This document shows, in pieces, positions 1 to 8,043 of a stretch of 64,000 bases of DNA. The stretch comes from an uncultured Bacteroidia bacterium. GTDB lineage: Bacteria; Bacteroidota; Bacteroidia; Bacteroidales; Prolixibacteraceae. A program made the translations under genes and the position numbers. Position 1 is the stretch's first letter. Every line of letters starts with the position of its first letter. The stretch spans positions 27,200 through 91,199 of the forward strand of contig CAIXZH010000014.1 in the NCBI GenBank assembly GCA_903923905.1, written 5' to 3'. The notes below the pieces were generated by a model that did no database searches, had not been told where the DNA came from, and saw only the letters and a list, made by a program, of their open reading frames with translations.

Positions 1-1421
1 GCAACAAGTCAGCCGCCAAAGTGAATGATGACATCAAAGAGAGCATGTTGACTGAGCTTATCGGGGATCCGCGCAACCTAGACAATGAACAGATCAGATC
101 TTTATACAATATAATAGCCACGAAGATGGACTGGAAGCAGATTACCGCTTCTGCCGTTGGCGTTTGGCGCGATAAGCTGGATATTGTTACGCATCCAGGG
201 CGCAGAGGCGGCACTGACTTTATGAATAATAAAGCGATGCAGGTGAAGCGTTCTAAGCCAACCTCCCCACTATTCTACTGGACCATGGACGGCTGGGACG
301 CTGAGTTGCTTTTCCAGAAAAACGAAAATGGTAGGACTACGTATCACAACCGGCTCACCGTCGTGGTGGTCCTTGATCCTTGCGTGAATTATCCTGTAGG
401 CTTTGCCATCGGTACCCACGAAACGCCGGAGCTCATAAAGGCAGCACTCCGCAATGCAGTAAATCATACCGCAGAATTATTCGGACAACGTTACCGGACC
501 CACCAGTTACAGAGTGACCATTATGCCATCAAGGCGTTGACCCCTCTTTATGAAGGAATGGCGGAGAAAGTAACCCCCGCACGTGTTAAGAACGCCAAAA
601 CAAAGGTTGTTGAACCTTACTTTCATCGCATCAATAAGAAGTACTGCCAGTTAATGCCCAACTGGTCTGGCTTTGGAATTACCTCCAAGAAAGAGAGCCA
701 GCCGAATGTTGACTTCCTAAATAAGTACCGGCATAATTTCCCGACCCAGGAAGAATGCACAGATCAGATTGCCCGCATCATTGAATTGGAGCGCCAGGAA
801 AAACTGAACAGGTATATGGAGCTCTGGGCAAACACTTCCGACGAGCATAAACTGCCATTATCCTGGTCGCAATACCTTCTACATTTTGGCGCTGAAACCG
901 GATACCTCAATATGCTACAGGGAAACGGTTTACTCATGACCATCGAAGGGATTAAACACGATTACGACTGCTACGACCCACGTTTCCGGGATTATGCCTC
1001 CACCCGCTGGGCAGTTAAGTACGATCCCACAGATACCCGCAAAGTATTAGCGATTAATGAGGACGGAACCCTGCGTTTCGAATTGGAGGAAAAGTATATC
1101 CAACCCATGGCTTTACAAGACCGAAAGCCAGGCGACTATAAGCAGCTAGAGCGGGTGCGCGACTTTAACAACGTGCTGGTTGAGTCAATCACCGAGAAGC
1201 GCAAAGCAACAGCCACCGCCATTGGCGAACTATTCGAGAACAATATGGCCCTTAATGACACCTTAACCAAATTGATTCTGGTTGACAGCAAGGGGCAACA
1301 TAAGAATGAGCGTAACGCTAACCGTTTGGGAGAGGCTGCTGTCACCACCAGAAAGAAAATTGCCTCTCACCGATTTGAAGACCAGGAAGATGAGGAAATC
1401 GATTTATATGGAATGCTTTAA
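1..1421 (+). CDS. Mu-type DDE transposase, 5' truncated by window
   Basis: This is the MuA-like integrase/transposase that inserts and replicates the phage by transposition. The frame is open from base 3 through the GTG at 21, so the N-terminal DNA-binding domains lie upstream of the window. Counting from the GTG at 21, the catalytic triad is probably D90 (in WTMDGWD), D166 (LQSDHY) and E198 (VVEPYFHR), typical RNase H-fold spacing. A MuA-like beta-barrel region and a charged C-terminus (EDQEDEEIDLYGML) follow; in Mu the C-terminus contacts MuB. The MuB-like gene follows directly. The transposase assignment is secure; the true start is unknown. Confidence 0.9.
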   Translation, partial: NKSAAKVNDDIKESMLTELIGDPRNLDNEQIRSLYNIIATKMDWKQITASAVGVWRDKLDIVTHPGRRGGTDFMNNKAMQVKRSKPTSPLFYWTMDGWDAELLFQKNENGRTTYHNRLTVVVVLDPCVNYPVGFAIGTHETPELIKAALRNAVNHTAELFGQRYRTHQLQSDHYAIKALTPLYEGMAEKVTPARVKNAKTKVVEPYFHRINKKYCQLMPNWSGFGITSKKESQPNVDFLNKYRHNFPTQEECTDQIARIIELERQEKLNRYMELWANTSDEHKLPLSWSQYLLHFGAETGYLNMLQGNGLLMTIEGIKHDYDCYDPRFRDYASTRWAVKYDPTDTRKVLAINEDGTLRFELEEKYIQPMALQDRKPGDYKQLERVRDFNNVLVESITEKRKATATAIGELFENNMALNDTLTKLILVDSKGQHKNERNANRLGEAAVTTRKKIASHRFEDQEDEEIDLYGML

Positions 1422-1440
1422 AAACTAAAAATTGAACAAA

Positions 1441-2286
1441 ATGGAAAGCACAAAGAAAGATCAGATCGTTGAAAAGCTGAAAGAGTACATTACCCGATTT
1501 GAAAGCCAGAACAAAGCCGCCAATTCTCTTAAGGGAGTCAGCTCGGCCACTATCTCACAGATGGTAAATCAGAACTGGGATCTCATTAAAGATGAGATGT
1601 GGCGCAACGTTGCAGCGCAAATCGGATACGCCGAAAGTGAATGGGTTACCGTTGAAACTCGCGATTTTAAGATCCTGACAACCCTTTTACAGGATGCTCA
1701 GCTTAACAGTAATGTTTATGCGATCACGGGAGCTGCAGGAACGGGAAAAAGTTTTGCAATACGCCAGTTTGCCGCCGATAACCGCCGGGTTCACCTTCTG
1801 AAATGTGCTGAATATTGGAATAAGAAGATGTTTATGCAGGAACTCTTATCCGCAATGGGCCGCGATTATGCCGGTTACACTATTGGAGAGATGATGCATG
1901 AGATTGTATCCGAGCTTAAGCGTCAACAGAATCCGCTAATTATACTTGACGAAGCCGATAAACTGACGGACCAGGTCCTTTATTTCTTCATTACCCTCTA
2001 CAATCAGCTTGAGGATCAGGCCGGAATAATCCTTTGCGCTACGAACTATCTGGAAAAAAGAATCAAACGGGGTGTAAAGCTCAATAAAAAGGGGTATAAC
2101 GAGATATACAGTCGAATCGGGCGCAAGTGCATTGAGCTAAAAGGACTTTCGGCCACAGATATCTCAGCAGTTTGCCAGGCCAACGGAATTACCGACCGCA
2201 CAAACCTACAGAACATCATTGGCGACTGTGAGGGAGACCTGAGAAGAGTTAAAAGGAAGATCCACGCGCTAAAGAATATCGCGTAA
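1441..2286 (+). CDS. MuB-like AAA+ ATPase, transposition target selector
   Basis: This protein should bind target DNA in an ATP-dependent way and activate the transposase, as MuB does. An N-terminal HTH-like segment (about residues 20-55, with SLKGVSSATISQMVN) precedes the ATPase core. Walker A is GAAGTGKS (about 97-104) and Walker B is LIILDEADK (about 167-175). I chose the ATG at 1441 over the TTG at 1432. The gene lies 19 bases after the transposase, in the order known from Mu. The C-terminal part (ITDRTNLQNIIGDCEGDLRRVKRKIHAL) resembles the small helical domain of MuB. Length (281 aa) is close to MuB. Confidence 0.85.
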   Translation: MESTKKDQIVEKLKEYITRFESQNKAANSLKGVSSATISQMVNQNWDLIKDEMWRNVAAQIGYAESEWVTVETRDFKILTTLLQDAQLNSNVYAITGAAGTGKSFAIRQFAADNRRVHLLKCAEYWNKKMFMQELLSAMGRDYAGYTIGEMMHEIVSELKRQQNPLIILDEADKLTDQVLYFFITLYNQLEDQAGIILCATNYLEKRIKRGVKLNKKGYNEIYSRIGRKCIELKGLSATDISAVCQANGITDRTNLQNIIGDCEGDLRRVKRKIHALKNIA

Positions 2287-2295
2287 ATGGGAATG

Positions 2296-2323
2296 ATATA
2301 GACGCATAGCTATGCGTCTATAT
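2296..2323. repeat. 28-bp perfect palindrome between early genes
   Basis: Positions 2296-2309 (atatagacgcatag) are the exact reverse complement of 2310-2323, with no spacer. It lies in the 59-base gap between the MuB-like gene and the next ATPase gene. It is not followed by a T run (accaacccaa), so it is a poor intrinsic terminator. The dyad fits an operator for a dimeric regulator or a processing/recombination site; the function is unknown. Confidence 0.75.
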
Positions 2324-2345
2324 ACCAACCCAAACCGTTCTATGA

Positions 2346-2975
2346 ATGACTGAAAAAACGATAAACCGAGCCAGAACCTATACTGACCTCATGCGTCAGA
2401 AGGTTAATGAACTCGATTTTGAAGGCGACTGGCTGAAGAGTTTTGGAAAGCCTGAGATCACCGGAACATGGTTGATCTGGGGCAATCCCGGAAACGGAAA
2501 AACCCGCTTTGCCCTCCAGCTTTGCAGATACTTCGCCTCATTTGTCAGAGTGGCTTATAATTCGCTCGAGGAAGGAGATAGTAAGAGCATTCGCCAGGCA
2601 ATAATAGAGGTGGGGATGAACGACGTAAAAAACAACTTCATGCTACTCGACTCGGAACCAATTGAGGAGCTAAAAGTGAGATTACGACGTCGCAAAAGTC
2701 CCGAGGTGATCTTTATCGACAGCTGGCAATATACGGGGTTAAACTATGCTGAGTATAAAAAGCTAAGGGCAGAGTTCAAACATAAGCTCTTTATCCTGAT
2801 AAGCCATGCAGAGGGAAAGAATCCTGAAGGACGCACAGCCAAATCAATACGATACGACAGTTTCGTTAAAGTTTGGGTAGAAGGATATAAGGCGTTTCCC
2901 GCGAGCAGATACGGAGGCAATGAGACCTATACGATCTGGGATAAGGGAGCACAAGAATTTTGGGGGAATACATAG
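2346..2975 (+). CDS. P-loop ATPase of the phage early region (RecA/DnaB-fold-like)
   Basis: A 209-aa NTPase. Walker A is GNPGNGKT (residues 46-53) after a hydrophobic strand (TWLIW), and Walker B is VIFIDSW (about 121-127, D125). A further strand ends in LFILISHAEGK, like the sensor region of RecA/AAA proteins. It probably acts with the transposition ATPase or in phage DNA replication, but no partner can be read from the sequence. It lies 59 bases after the MuB-like gene, beyond a perfect palindrome. A RecA- or DnaB-type core without extra domains is most likely; the exact family is not recognised. Confidence 0.7.
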   Translation: MTEKTINRARTYTDLMRQKVNELDFEGDWLKSFGKPEITGTWLIWGNPGNGKTRFALQLCRYFASFVRVAYNSLEEGDSKSIRQAIIEVGMNDVKNNFMLLDSEPIEELKVRLRRRKSPEVIFIDSWQYTGLNYAEYKKLRAEFKHKLFILISHAEGKNPEGRTAKSIRYDSFVKVWVEGYKAFPASRYGGNETYTIWDKGAQEFWGNT

Positions 2976-3087
2976 AACTAATGGAATATTAATTGGGATC
3001 CAGGAATGTGAACCCGGTACCGGAGCAGCTTTAAGATAATATTCTATTATAGTTCGAATTAGGTAAATGAAAATTAACAGGGGTAAT

Positions 3088-3534
3088 ATGAAAACAACAA
3101 CAGACCGTCAGCAGGGTTCACTGTTGAAAAAGTTTCACACGTTAAGCACAAAGGCTGGTTTAACGAATGATGAAAAGCATTTGATGGTTGCCTCATTTGG
3201 CCATGAAAGCAGCCGCGAAATGAGTATTCAGGAGCTATTAAGAGCCTGTGATCTGCTTGATGAAAAGCTTAATCCGCAGTTGGCTGAAATTGACTTATGG
3301 CGCAAACGCGTAATGGCCTCCATAGGCGGATGGCTTAGGGTAATGAGTGTTGAGAGCAATGCAAATAAAGTTAAAGCCATTGCCTGCAGGGCATCGGCCT
3401 ATGACAACTTCAACGATATTCCCAGGGAGCGCTTGATTAACCTGTATTATGCCTTTTTGAAAAAGCAAAAGGATTTTAAGCGGGTGAATACGATCGTTAA
3501 GGCGCAAATTGACGAATTAATCTATCAGAACTAA
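3088..3534 (+). CDS. GemA-like (Mu gp16 / DUF1018-type) early protein
   Basis: A 148-aa protein with a pattern typical of GemA/gp16 relatives in Mu-like phages: an N-terminal helix with KKFHTLSTKAGLT, then LMVASFGHESSREMSIQEL, then a helical C-terminus. In Mu the family affects host gene expression and DNA gyrase. I prefer the ATG at 3088, which has aggggt 4 bases upstream, over the ATG at 3067. It overlaps the next gene by one base (TAATG). Family assignment is moderate because it rests on pattern, not alignment. Confidence 0.55.
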   Translation: MKTTTDRQQGSLLKKFHTLSTKAGLTNDEKHLMVASFGHESSREMSIQELLRACDLLDEKLNPQLAEIDLWRKRVMASIGGWLRVMSVESNANKVKAIACRASAYDNFNDIPRERLINLYYAFLKKQKDFKRVNTIVKAQIDELIYQN

Positions 3535-3746
3535 TGGAAACAAAATCAACCAAGTCACTAATTTATGTTTGTCCCACATGTGGTGGTGACGGTATAAAAA
3601 TTTATGAAACAATGCCTCCAAGGCATGGGTCAGACTATGGCTCTTTTACGAGTGATATCTGCCCTACTTGTAAAGGTGAGCGCCTAATTGAAATTATAGA
3701 AACCACTTCAATAAATATAAAACCTTATAAATCAAAAAAAATCTAA
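3534..3746 (+). CDS. Small zinc-ribbon protein with two CPxCxG knuckles
   Basis: A 70-aa protein with CPTCGGDG (residues 13-20) and CPTCKGER (43-50), the paired knuckles found in DnaJ-type zinc fingers and rubredoxin-like folds. The four cysteines probably bind one zinc ion. The start overlaps the previous stop by one base, so translation is likely coupled. The role is unknown; small zinc ribbons in phage early operons often serve as regulators or adaptors. The C-terminus is lysine-rich. Confidence 0.65.
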   Translation: METKSTKSLIYVCPTCGGDGIKIYETMPPRHGSDYGSFTSDICPTCKGERLIEIIETTSINIKPYKSKKI

Positions 3747-3747
3747 A

Positions 3748-3945
3748 ATGGACCAACAATCACACCTCAAAGTAATGGAGCAGGGATTTATTATCCTTCG
3801 GAGCGATGATCAGCCTTCTCCTCGCATTAAGTACATCGCAAAAGGTCAGCACAACTGGGCCACGCTCGAGAGATTTGAAACAAAGGCGGCCCGCGATAGA
3901 AAGCTTAAGGATCTACTCCAATTGTCTCACTATTTATTTGACTAA
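3748..3945 (+). CDS. Hypothetical phage early protein, 65 aa
   Basis: The reading frame starts one base after the previous stop and ends two bases before the next ATG, so it is part of the tightly packed early operon. The protein has a beta-rich first half (GFIILRSD, RIKYIAKG) and a basic helix (KAARDRKLKDLLQL). No domain is recognised. Packing supports it as a real gene. Confidence 0.6.
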   Translation: MDQQSHLKVMEQGFIILRSDDQPSPRIKYIAKGQHNWATLERFETKAARDRKLKDLLQLSHYLFD

Positions 3946-3947
3946 TC

Positions 3948-4217
3948 ATGAGTGATAACAACCTTTATCAACCACAGGGATCGCGCGATCGTTTTGTCGC
4001 TGCAATCATGGTAGACATTCGAAAAGAGATGTCAACCCGAATATTGGAACTACAGAAAGAGCAAACGCGATTAACGATCGCTCTAAGCGAAAAGTTCAAT
4101 ACCGACGATTACCGAAAACTCAACATCGTGAATCAGCATATACAGGTTGCCTGTTCGAGGCGCAGGGGAGATTGGGTTCGTGGTGATTATCCCTCATATG
4201 CTACAATTGCAAAGTAA
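3948..4217 (+). CDS. Hypothetical phage early protein, 89 aa, helical
   Basis: The central part (MSTRILELQKEQTRLTIALS) is predicted helical or coiled-coil, followed by the basic segment SRRRGDWVRGDYP. It lies two bases after the preceding gene. No family is recognised. A role in nucleic-acid binding is possible from the charge but is only a guess. Confidence 0.6.
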   Translation: MSDNNLYQPQGSRDRFVAAIMVDIRKEMSTRILELQKEQTRLTIALSEKFNTDDYRKLNIVNQHIQVACSRRRGDWVRGDYPSYATIAK

Positions 4218-4257
4218 TTATAAATAAGTGATTAATCAACAGTTAAACAGTTTTAAA

Positions 4258-4929
4258 ATGGCAAATTTAGAATCTAACGAAATTACGGTAAGGTATGAGG
4301 ATCTTTCGATCGAACAAATGGCGGAAATCTTTGAGCAAAAAAAGAGGGAGCAAAAGGAGCTCAAGATGAATAAGCGTGCGGCCTATGAGGGAATCCGCGC
4401 TGACCTGGTCTTTAAAATCGAAAATGCGGTGCGCAGGGTAGCTGATGACGTACAGCAGCTGTTCAATTTTGTATGCGAAGAAACAGAGGCCTTCAGGGCC
4501 ATTATGGGGGAGTATGGGCAACTCAGAAGGGAAAACCAAATGAGTTATCAACTCGAAGAGGGGAACTTCCGGATTGAGGTTAAAACCAACAAGGTTAAAA
4601 AGTTTGACGAGCGTGCCGATCTTGCTGCAACCCGTTTGATTGAATTTTTGACCCTCTGGATTTCGGAGAGCGACAAGGGGCAGAGTGATCCCATGTATCA
4701 GCTTGCCATGACACTCCTTGAGCGGAATAAATACGGTGACCTGGACTATAAGTCGATCAGCAAGCTTTATGAACTCGAGGAAGATTTCAACAGCGAGGAA
4801 TATTCGGCCATCATGGTCCTTTTCCGCGAGTCGAATGTAGTGGAGGGCACAGCTACAAACTTTTACTTCTGGGAGCGCAATAATATGGGCGTATGGAAAA
4901 AAGTTGAACCATCATTTAACCGGCTATAA
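4258..4929 (+). CDS. DUF3164-family phage protein
   Basis: A 223-aa protein matching the DUF3164 pattern of Mu-like phages: a helical N-terminal half, then the conserved block QLRRENQMSYQLEEGNFRIEV and a C-terminal block with FDERADLAATRLIEFL and LLERNKYGDLDYKSISKLYELE. The function of the family is not established; it is usually encoded in the early region near transposition genes. I chose the ATG at 4258 over the GTG at 4228. The stop overlaps the ATG of the following small gene (4929) by one base. Confidence 0.75.
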   Translation: MANLESNEITVRYEDLSIEQMAEIFEQKKREQKELKMNKRAAYEGIRADLVFKIENAVRRVADDVQQLFNFVCEETEAFRAIMGEYGQLRRENQMSYQLEEGNFRIEVKTNKVKKFDERADLAATRLIEFLTLWISESDKGQSDPMYQLAMTLLERNKYGDLDYKSISKLYELEEDFNSEEYSAIMVLFRESNVVEGTATNFYFWERNNMGVWKKVEPSFNRL

Positions 4930-5102
4930 TGAATGCCAAGGAATTCAGGGAGGCTGTAGCAACGATGCGCAGCCTCCAGAAAGAGTACTTTAAGAATCGG
5001 GACCACCTTATCCTGCAACGGGCTAAGGCGATGGAGAAGGCAGTCGATGATTACATCAAAGAGGGGGAAAAAGAGTTAAACGAGCAAAAATCACTTTTCT
5101 AA
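4929..5102 (+). CDS. Small phage protein, 57 aa, helical
   Basis: A short reading frame packed between two genes: its ATG overlaps the DUF3164 stop and its TAA overlaps the next ATG, both as TAATG. The product (MNAKEFREAVATMRSL...NEQKSLF) is almost entirely charged helix. The double translational coupling is the main support. No function is suggested by sequence. Confidence 0.65.
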   Translation: MNAKEFREAVATMRSLQKEYFKNRDHLILQRAKAMEKAVDDYIKEGEKELNEQKSLF

Positions 5103-5278
5103 TGGATGAAAAAATTTACTACGATATTTTAGAGCTTCAAAAGCTCCCGCTCAGCGACATCTATAATATTGCGCTTTGGTTTAAGGTTGATACCTTGAAT
5201 AAAAAGAAGCAACAAATCATTTACGAAATACTTGATGCTCAGCAGCAACTTAAACCTAACGGTGATGGCAAGCAATAA
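5102..5278 (+). CDS. Small protein with Rho N-terminal-like helical domain
   Basis: A 58-aa product whose core LQKLPLSDIYNIALWF...KKKQQIIYEILDAQ follows the pattern of the Rho_N/SAP-like fold (leucine-rich helix, short turn, second helix ending in a basic stretch and ILxxQ), known from the N-terminus of transcription terminator Rho. Such modules bind nucleic acid or Rho-type partners. The start overlaps the upstream stop, and the stop lies inside the next gene (14-base overlap). The domain call is by eye and moderate. Confidence 0.55.
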   Translation: MDEKIYYDILELQKLPLSDIYNIALWFKVDTLNKKKQQIIYEILDAQQQLKPNGDGKQ

Positions 5279-5570
5279 GCGGGTCTACATCATTGCGAAA
5301 GTAACAGGGCTGTCTCAGCTTGAGGTATCGATGAAATACCAAAATGCCAAAGTTTTAGTACAAAGTTTTGGTTATGAGCCGATATCTCCGGTCGATTACA
5401 TCCCGGTTAATACCGATTGGCACTCCGCAATGCGGATCTGCATCCCGTTGCTTCTTAATTGCGATGCCTATATCGTTGTTGATGCCTTGCACACTACCCC
5501 TGGCGGATTGATCGAAGATACCATTGCCGGTTGGGTGGGATTACCCAGAATTTATCTATCTAAATTATAA
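5265..5570 (+). CDS. DUF4406-like / nucleoside deoxyribosyltransferase-fold protein
   Basis: A 101-aa protein with VYIIAKVTGL near the N-terminus, then FGYEPISPVD, a central CIPLLLNCDAYIVV and IEDTIAGWVGLPRIYL. This is the layout of DUF4406/NDT-like Rossmann proteins, in which the NCDAYIVV strand and the following E lie in the nucleotide pocket. It may act on nucleosides or nucleotides during infection; the substrate is unknown. The start at 5265 removes an 11-residue extension and leaves a 14-base overlap with the previous gene. Confidence 0.6.
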   Translation: MASNKRVYIIAKVTGLSQLEVSMKYQNAKVLVQSFGYEPISPVDYIPVNTDWHSAMRICIPLLLNCDAYIVVDALHTTPGGLIEDTIAGWVGLPRIYLSKL

Positions 5571-5574
5571 TCTT

Positions 5575-5775
5575 ATGAACCACGTTGACAACCCGACTCA
5601 CTTTATTGCCCTCGGCATAATTATCCTGATATCGTTTATAATGGCCTTCCTTTTTGCGGGAATAGTACTTTTTGAAACGGTCAATGAAGAAGGTGAAATT
5701 CCGGAGTTTGAAGCCGGAGAAATTGACCTAAACCCTTATCCGGAGGAGGACGAAGTAATATTCCCAAAATACTGA
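5575..5775 (+). CDS. Small single-span membrane protein, phage early region
   Basis: From the ATG at 5575 the product is 66 aa with one hydrophobic segment (FIALGIIILISFIMAFLFAGIVLF, about residues 9-32) and an acidic C-terminal tail (EGEIPEFEAGEID, EEDEVIFPKY). The tail would be cytoplasmic or periplasmic depending on orientation. It lies a few bases after the DUF4406-like gene. Function unknown; it could act on the host envelope or exclude superinfecting phage, but nothing in the sequence settles this. Confidence 0.55.
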   Translation: MNHVDNPTHFIALGIIILISFIMAFLFAGIVLFETVNEEGEIPEFEAGEIDLNPYPEEDEVIFPKY

Positions 5776-5778
5776 TGC

Positions 5779-6057
5779 ATGGAAAGACGCTTTTTAGGCT
5801 ACCGAATCGCAAGCACTAATGCTATTAGTCGTGAACAACGTAATGAACTTTTGATCGCACGATACTACTATATGAGTGAGTTAAAGAGGCTTCGTTTTGA
5901 TGATGTGATATTTAGGCTATCCTCCACTTTTTTTATTTCGGACATTTATGTGATGAGGCTATTAAGCGCCTTGTCGGAGCAGTTTGATTTAATGAAGGCG
6001 GAACGTCCAACGCGCGAAAGCTTACGTGCAAAATGGCCAGAATGGGATTGGAATTAA
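5779..6057 (+). CDS. Hypothetical phage protein, 92 aa
   Basis: It begins three bases after the previous stop. The product has a helical core (ISREQRNELLIARYYYMSELKRL; FFISDIYVMRLLSALSEQFDLM) and ends in the tryptophan-containing tail RAKWPEWDWN. No family recognised. Context and packing support it as an early-operon gene. Confidence 0.55.
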   Translation: MERRFLGYRIASTNAISREQRNELLIARYYYMSELKRLRFDDVIFRLSSTFFISDIYVMRLLSALSEQFDLMKAERPTRESLRAKWPEWDWN

Positions 6058-6086
6058 AACGTATGATACAAAAAAAAATAATCAAA

Positions 6087-6392
6087 ATGAAAAAATTCAA
6101 AACATTTCGTGAGATTATCCAGGATCCCCAGTGTTCGAAATTTATCGTTGCTGAAATACAAAGCTATTGGGAGCAGCAAAATGAGGTTCTGGCACAATTG
6201 CCGGCAGGATCAAAGCTCAAGATGACTGCCTATTTTACCCTTGATCGTAAAGGGAAAATGAATCCTGAGGATTTGTTGAAGGAGCTGGAGCTAATAGATC
6301 AGAAAAAAAGTGACCTGTCCTCACTTGAGCGGCGACTGGTCAAGCAGATAGTTTGGAATGCCATGGCTGAAACAATTAAATTTTACAAATAA
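6087..6392 (+). CDS. Hypothetical phage protein, 101 aa
   Basis: I chose the ATG at 6087 (MKKFKTFREI), preceded by an A-rich stretch typical of Bacteroidota start regions; starts at 6033 or 6063 would overlap or abut the previous gene. The product is mostly alpha-helical with alternating charges (EDLLKELELIDQKKSDLSSLERRLVKQI). No recognised domain. Confidence 0.55.
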   Translation: MKKFKTFREIIQDPQCSKFIVAEIQSYWEQQNEVLAQLPAGSKLKMTAYFTLDRKGKMNPEDLLKELELIDQKKSDLSSLERRLVKQIVWNAMAETIKFYK

Positions 6393-6415
6393 CTTTTACA
6401 CTTAAAATCGGAGGT

Positions 6416-6808
6416 ATGAAATTTAACATTTACAATTCAGAGAACAGTAAGAATGCCTTTACGGGAAAATCAATGATTCGGATCTCACGTAAGGCCGGAT
6501 TATTCACCTTTAGTAAAACAGCCGGAGAGCGGATTGGGCTGAAGGAAGGCGACCGCGTAATAATTGTTCAGGATGCAGACAGCCCTGACAATTTCTATGT
6601 ACACAAAACAGCCAATCCCTCTGGTTTCAGTTTGCGGTTTAAGACAGCTAATTATGGGGCATCGTTCAATTGTGCCAAGCTGGCCGCGGTAATCCTTGAC
6701 TCTACCCCTTATAAATCGGTAAGTTATATCCTTGGCAATGCCCAGGATATTGATGGCATGGCCTATCACTTGATCCAAACTTCGAAACCATTGGCCGAGA
6801 TGCTGTGA
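6416..6808 (+). CDS. Hypothetical phage protein, 130 aa, beta-rich
   Basis: The gene is preceded by cggaggt, a clear ribosome-binding site 2 bases before the ATG. The product has SMIRISRKAGLFTFSKTAGERIGLKEGDRVIIVQD, a pattern reminiscent of AbrB-like or small beta-barrel DNA-binding proteins (swapped hairpin with GLKEGDRV), but the match is weak. Its stop overlaps the next ATG by one base. Function unknown. Confidence 0.55.
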   Translation: MKFNIYNSENSKNAFTGKSMIRISRKAGLFTFSKTAGERIGLKEGDRVIIVQDADSPDNFYVHKTANPSGFSLRFKTANYGASFNCAKLAAVILDSTPYKSVSYILGNAQDIDGMAYHLIQTSKPLAEML

Positions 6809-7032
6809 TGAAACAACAAGCATCTCGCACCAGGCGACTTGATCTAATCAATAGTATGAAGCATGGAGAGCAAAAGCGGATTGCCGCAATCTGTGGATGC
6901 TCAAGAAGCTATGTTTCCAGCGTGCTGAACGGATACCGAAATCAATCGAATGAGCTCGGCACGAATATTATACGGCTTGCGGAACGAGCAGCTGCAGACG
7001 CTTATTTTTTAAAACGCAAACAACGCTTTTGA
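6808..7032 (+). CDS. Small helix-turn-helix protein, possible early or middle regulator
   Basis: A 74-aa basic protein with a probable XRE/Cro-type HTH: GEQKRIAAICGCSRSYVSSVLNGYR (about residues 20-44), where ICGCSRSYVSSVLNG matches the turn and recognition helix. It could regulate the phage middle or late genes. ATG at 6808 overlaps the upstream TGA (TGATG); the ORF can also be read from GTG at 6805. The targets are unknown; the palindromes at 2296-2323 and 14327-14383 are candidate sites. Confidence 0.6.
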   Translation: MKQQASRTRRLDLINSMKHGEQKRIAAICGCSRSYVSSVLNGYRNQSNELGTNIIRLAERAAADAYFLKRKQRF

Positions 7033-7035
7033 ACA

Positions 7036-7314
7036 ATGATCGGTAGGAAATTAAGCCCAATACTTGAGGGAATAGAGGCCACGCTTTGGGAATTTGAGAT
7101 AGAGCGTGGCCTTTTGCCAGAATTTACTGAATCGGGGTTTAGGTCTGCAACAAAGATTTTCATGACTACTCTAATGGAGAAGATGTGGGAGCTCCAATGC
7201 CTTGAGCATATTGCGATGCCCGAACGCGCGGCAATGGCGCAAAAGGCTGGCGAAGACTTGCGCAAATTGGTTAAAACTTACACCAATATCGACACGTTTG
7301 ATTTTTATAAATAA
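7036..7314 (+). CDS. Hypothetical phage protein, 92 aa
   Basis: It begins three bases after the HTH gene. The product is mainly helical (LEGIEATLWEFEIERGLLPEF; KIFMTTLMEKMWELQCLEHIAMPERAAMAQKAGEDLRKL). It is the last gene of the compact early run. No domain recognised. Confidence 0.55.
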   Translation: MIGRKLSPILEGIEATLWEFEIERGLLPEFTESGFRSATKIFMTTLMEKMWELQCLEHIAMPERAAMAQKAGEDLRKLVKTYTNIDTFDFYK

Positions 7315-7359
7315 GTACCTTTACAGCACTAATTTAAAAACCGTTTAAAAATCTTTAAA

Positions 7360-7986
7360 ATGAAAACAATTCTTGTTTTACTATTTACTTTAAGTGCAGT
7401 ATCTCTTATGGGGCAAATTGATAAAAAACCCTTTACCGAGGTCGATGAAGAGGAACCCGTAAACTCCTCACCCTTCAAGATTCACCCTAAAGGAATTAAA
7501 CTATTTGGGGATATCTATTTTGGAATGAGTAAACAAGATTTCAGGAAACTTATATCAGAGGATAAGGATAAACAAGCATTTGAAGTATTAGGCTATAAAA
7601 TTAAAGCACATCCAGGACTTTCACGTTACAATGACAATGGGTTGTATGAACTTCATATGTCTAATTCTGGGTTTAATAACCCTGGAATGGGGGAAAACGA
7701 ATGCAAAATGGTACTTATTGCTACAGATTCAATTATGGCAGGTCTTGGAGCCGAGGTTGAATTTAAAAATAATTATTGGCCCAACCCTTTAGCTATGAGT
7801 GGTAGGACTGCTGCGACTTATTTTTTGAAAGGTAAAATAATTGAGATTTGGAGTAATGATAATTCATACGGTTTAGTTTATACTTTTAATATGGACATTA
7901 CGACAGAGATATGGCGAGATAAATTAAGATCGGAAGAAAAAAAGGAAATTAAATCAAATCTAAACACCGCCAAACAAAAATTTTAA
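7360..7986 (+). CDS. Secreted protein with signal peptide, prophage cargo gene
   Basis: A 208-aa product starting with a Sec signal peptide (MKTILVLLFTLSAVSLMGQ, cleavage probably after GQ or nearby), followed by a proline/acid-rich linker and the domain starting IKLFGDIYFGMSKQDFRKLI, which resembles a common but uncharacterised Bacteroidota periplasmic fold. It is separated from the early operon by 45 bases containing the weak box TACCTTTA, and is closed by a strong terminator at 8008-8043. That isolation fits a moron gene expressed from the prophage. No function can be assigned. Confidence 0.65.
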   Translation: MKTILVLLFTLSAVSLMGQIDKKPFTEVDEEEPVNSSPFKIHPKGIKLFGDIYFGMSKQDFRKLISEDKDKQAFEVLGYKIKAHPGLSRYNDNGLYELHMSNSGFNNPGMGENECKMVLIATDSIMAGLGAEVEFKNNYWPNPLAMSGRTAATYFLKGKIIEIWSNDNSYGLVYTFNMDITTEIWRDKLRSEEKKEIKSNLNTAKQKF

Positions 7987-8007
7987 TTAGCCCTTAATGT
8001 TATAATC

Positions 8008-8043
8008 TAAAAAAAGCCCGGTCAATTGACCGGGCTTTTTTTA
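8008..8043 (+). terminator. Strong bidirectional-looking intrinsic terminator
   Basis: A 36-base palindrome without spacer: the GC core gcccggtcaattgaccgggc is flanked by A runs on the left and T runs on the right. It ends the + strand early region and, read on the other strand, has the same form. Confidence 0.85.
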
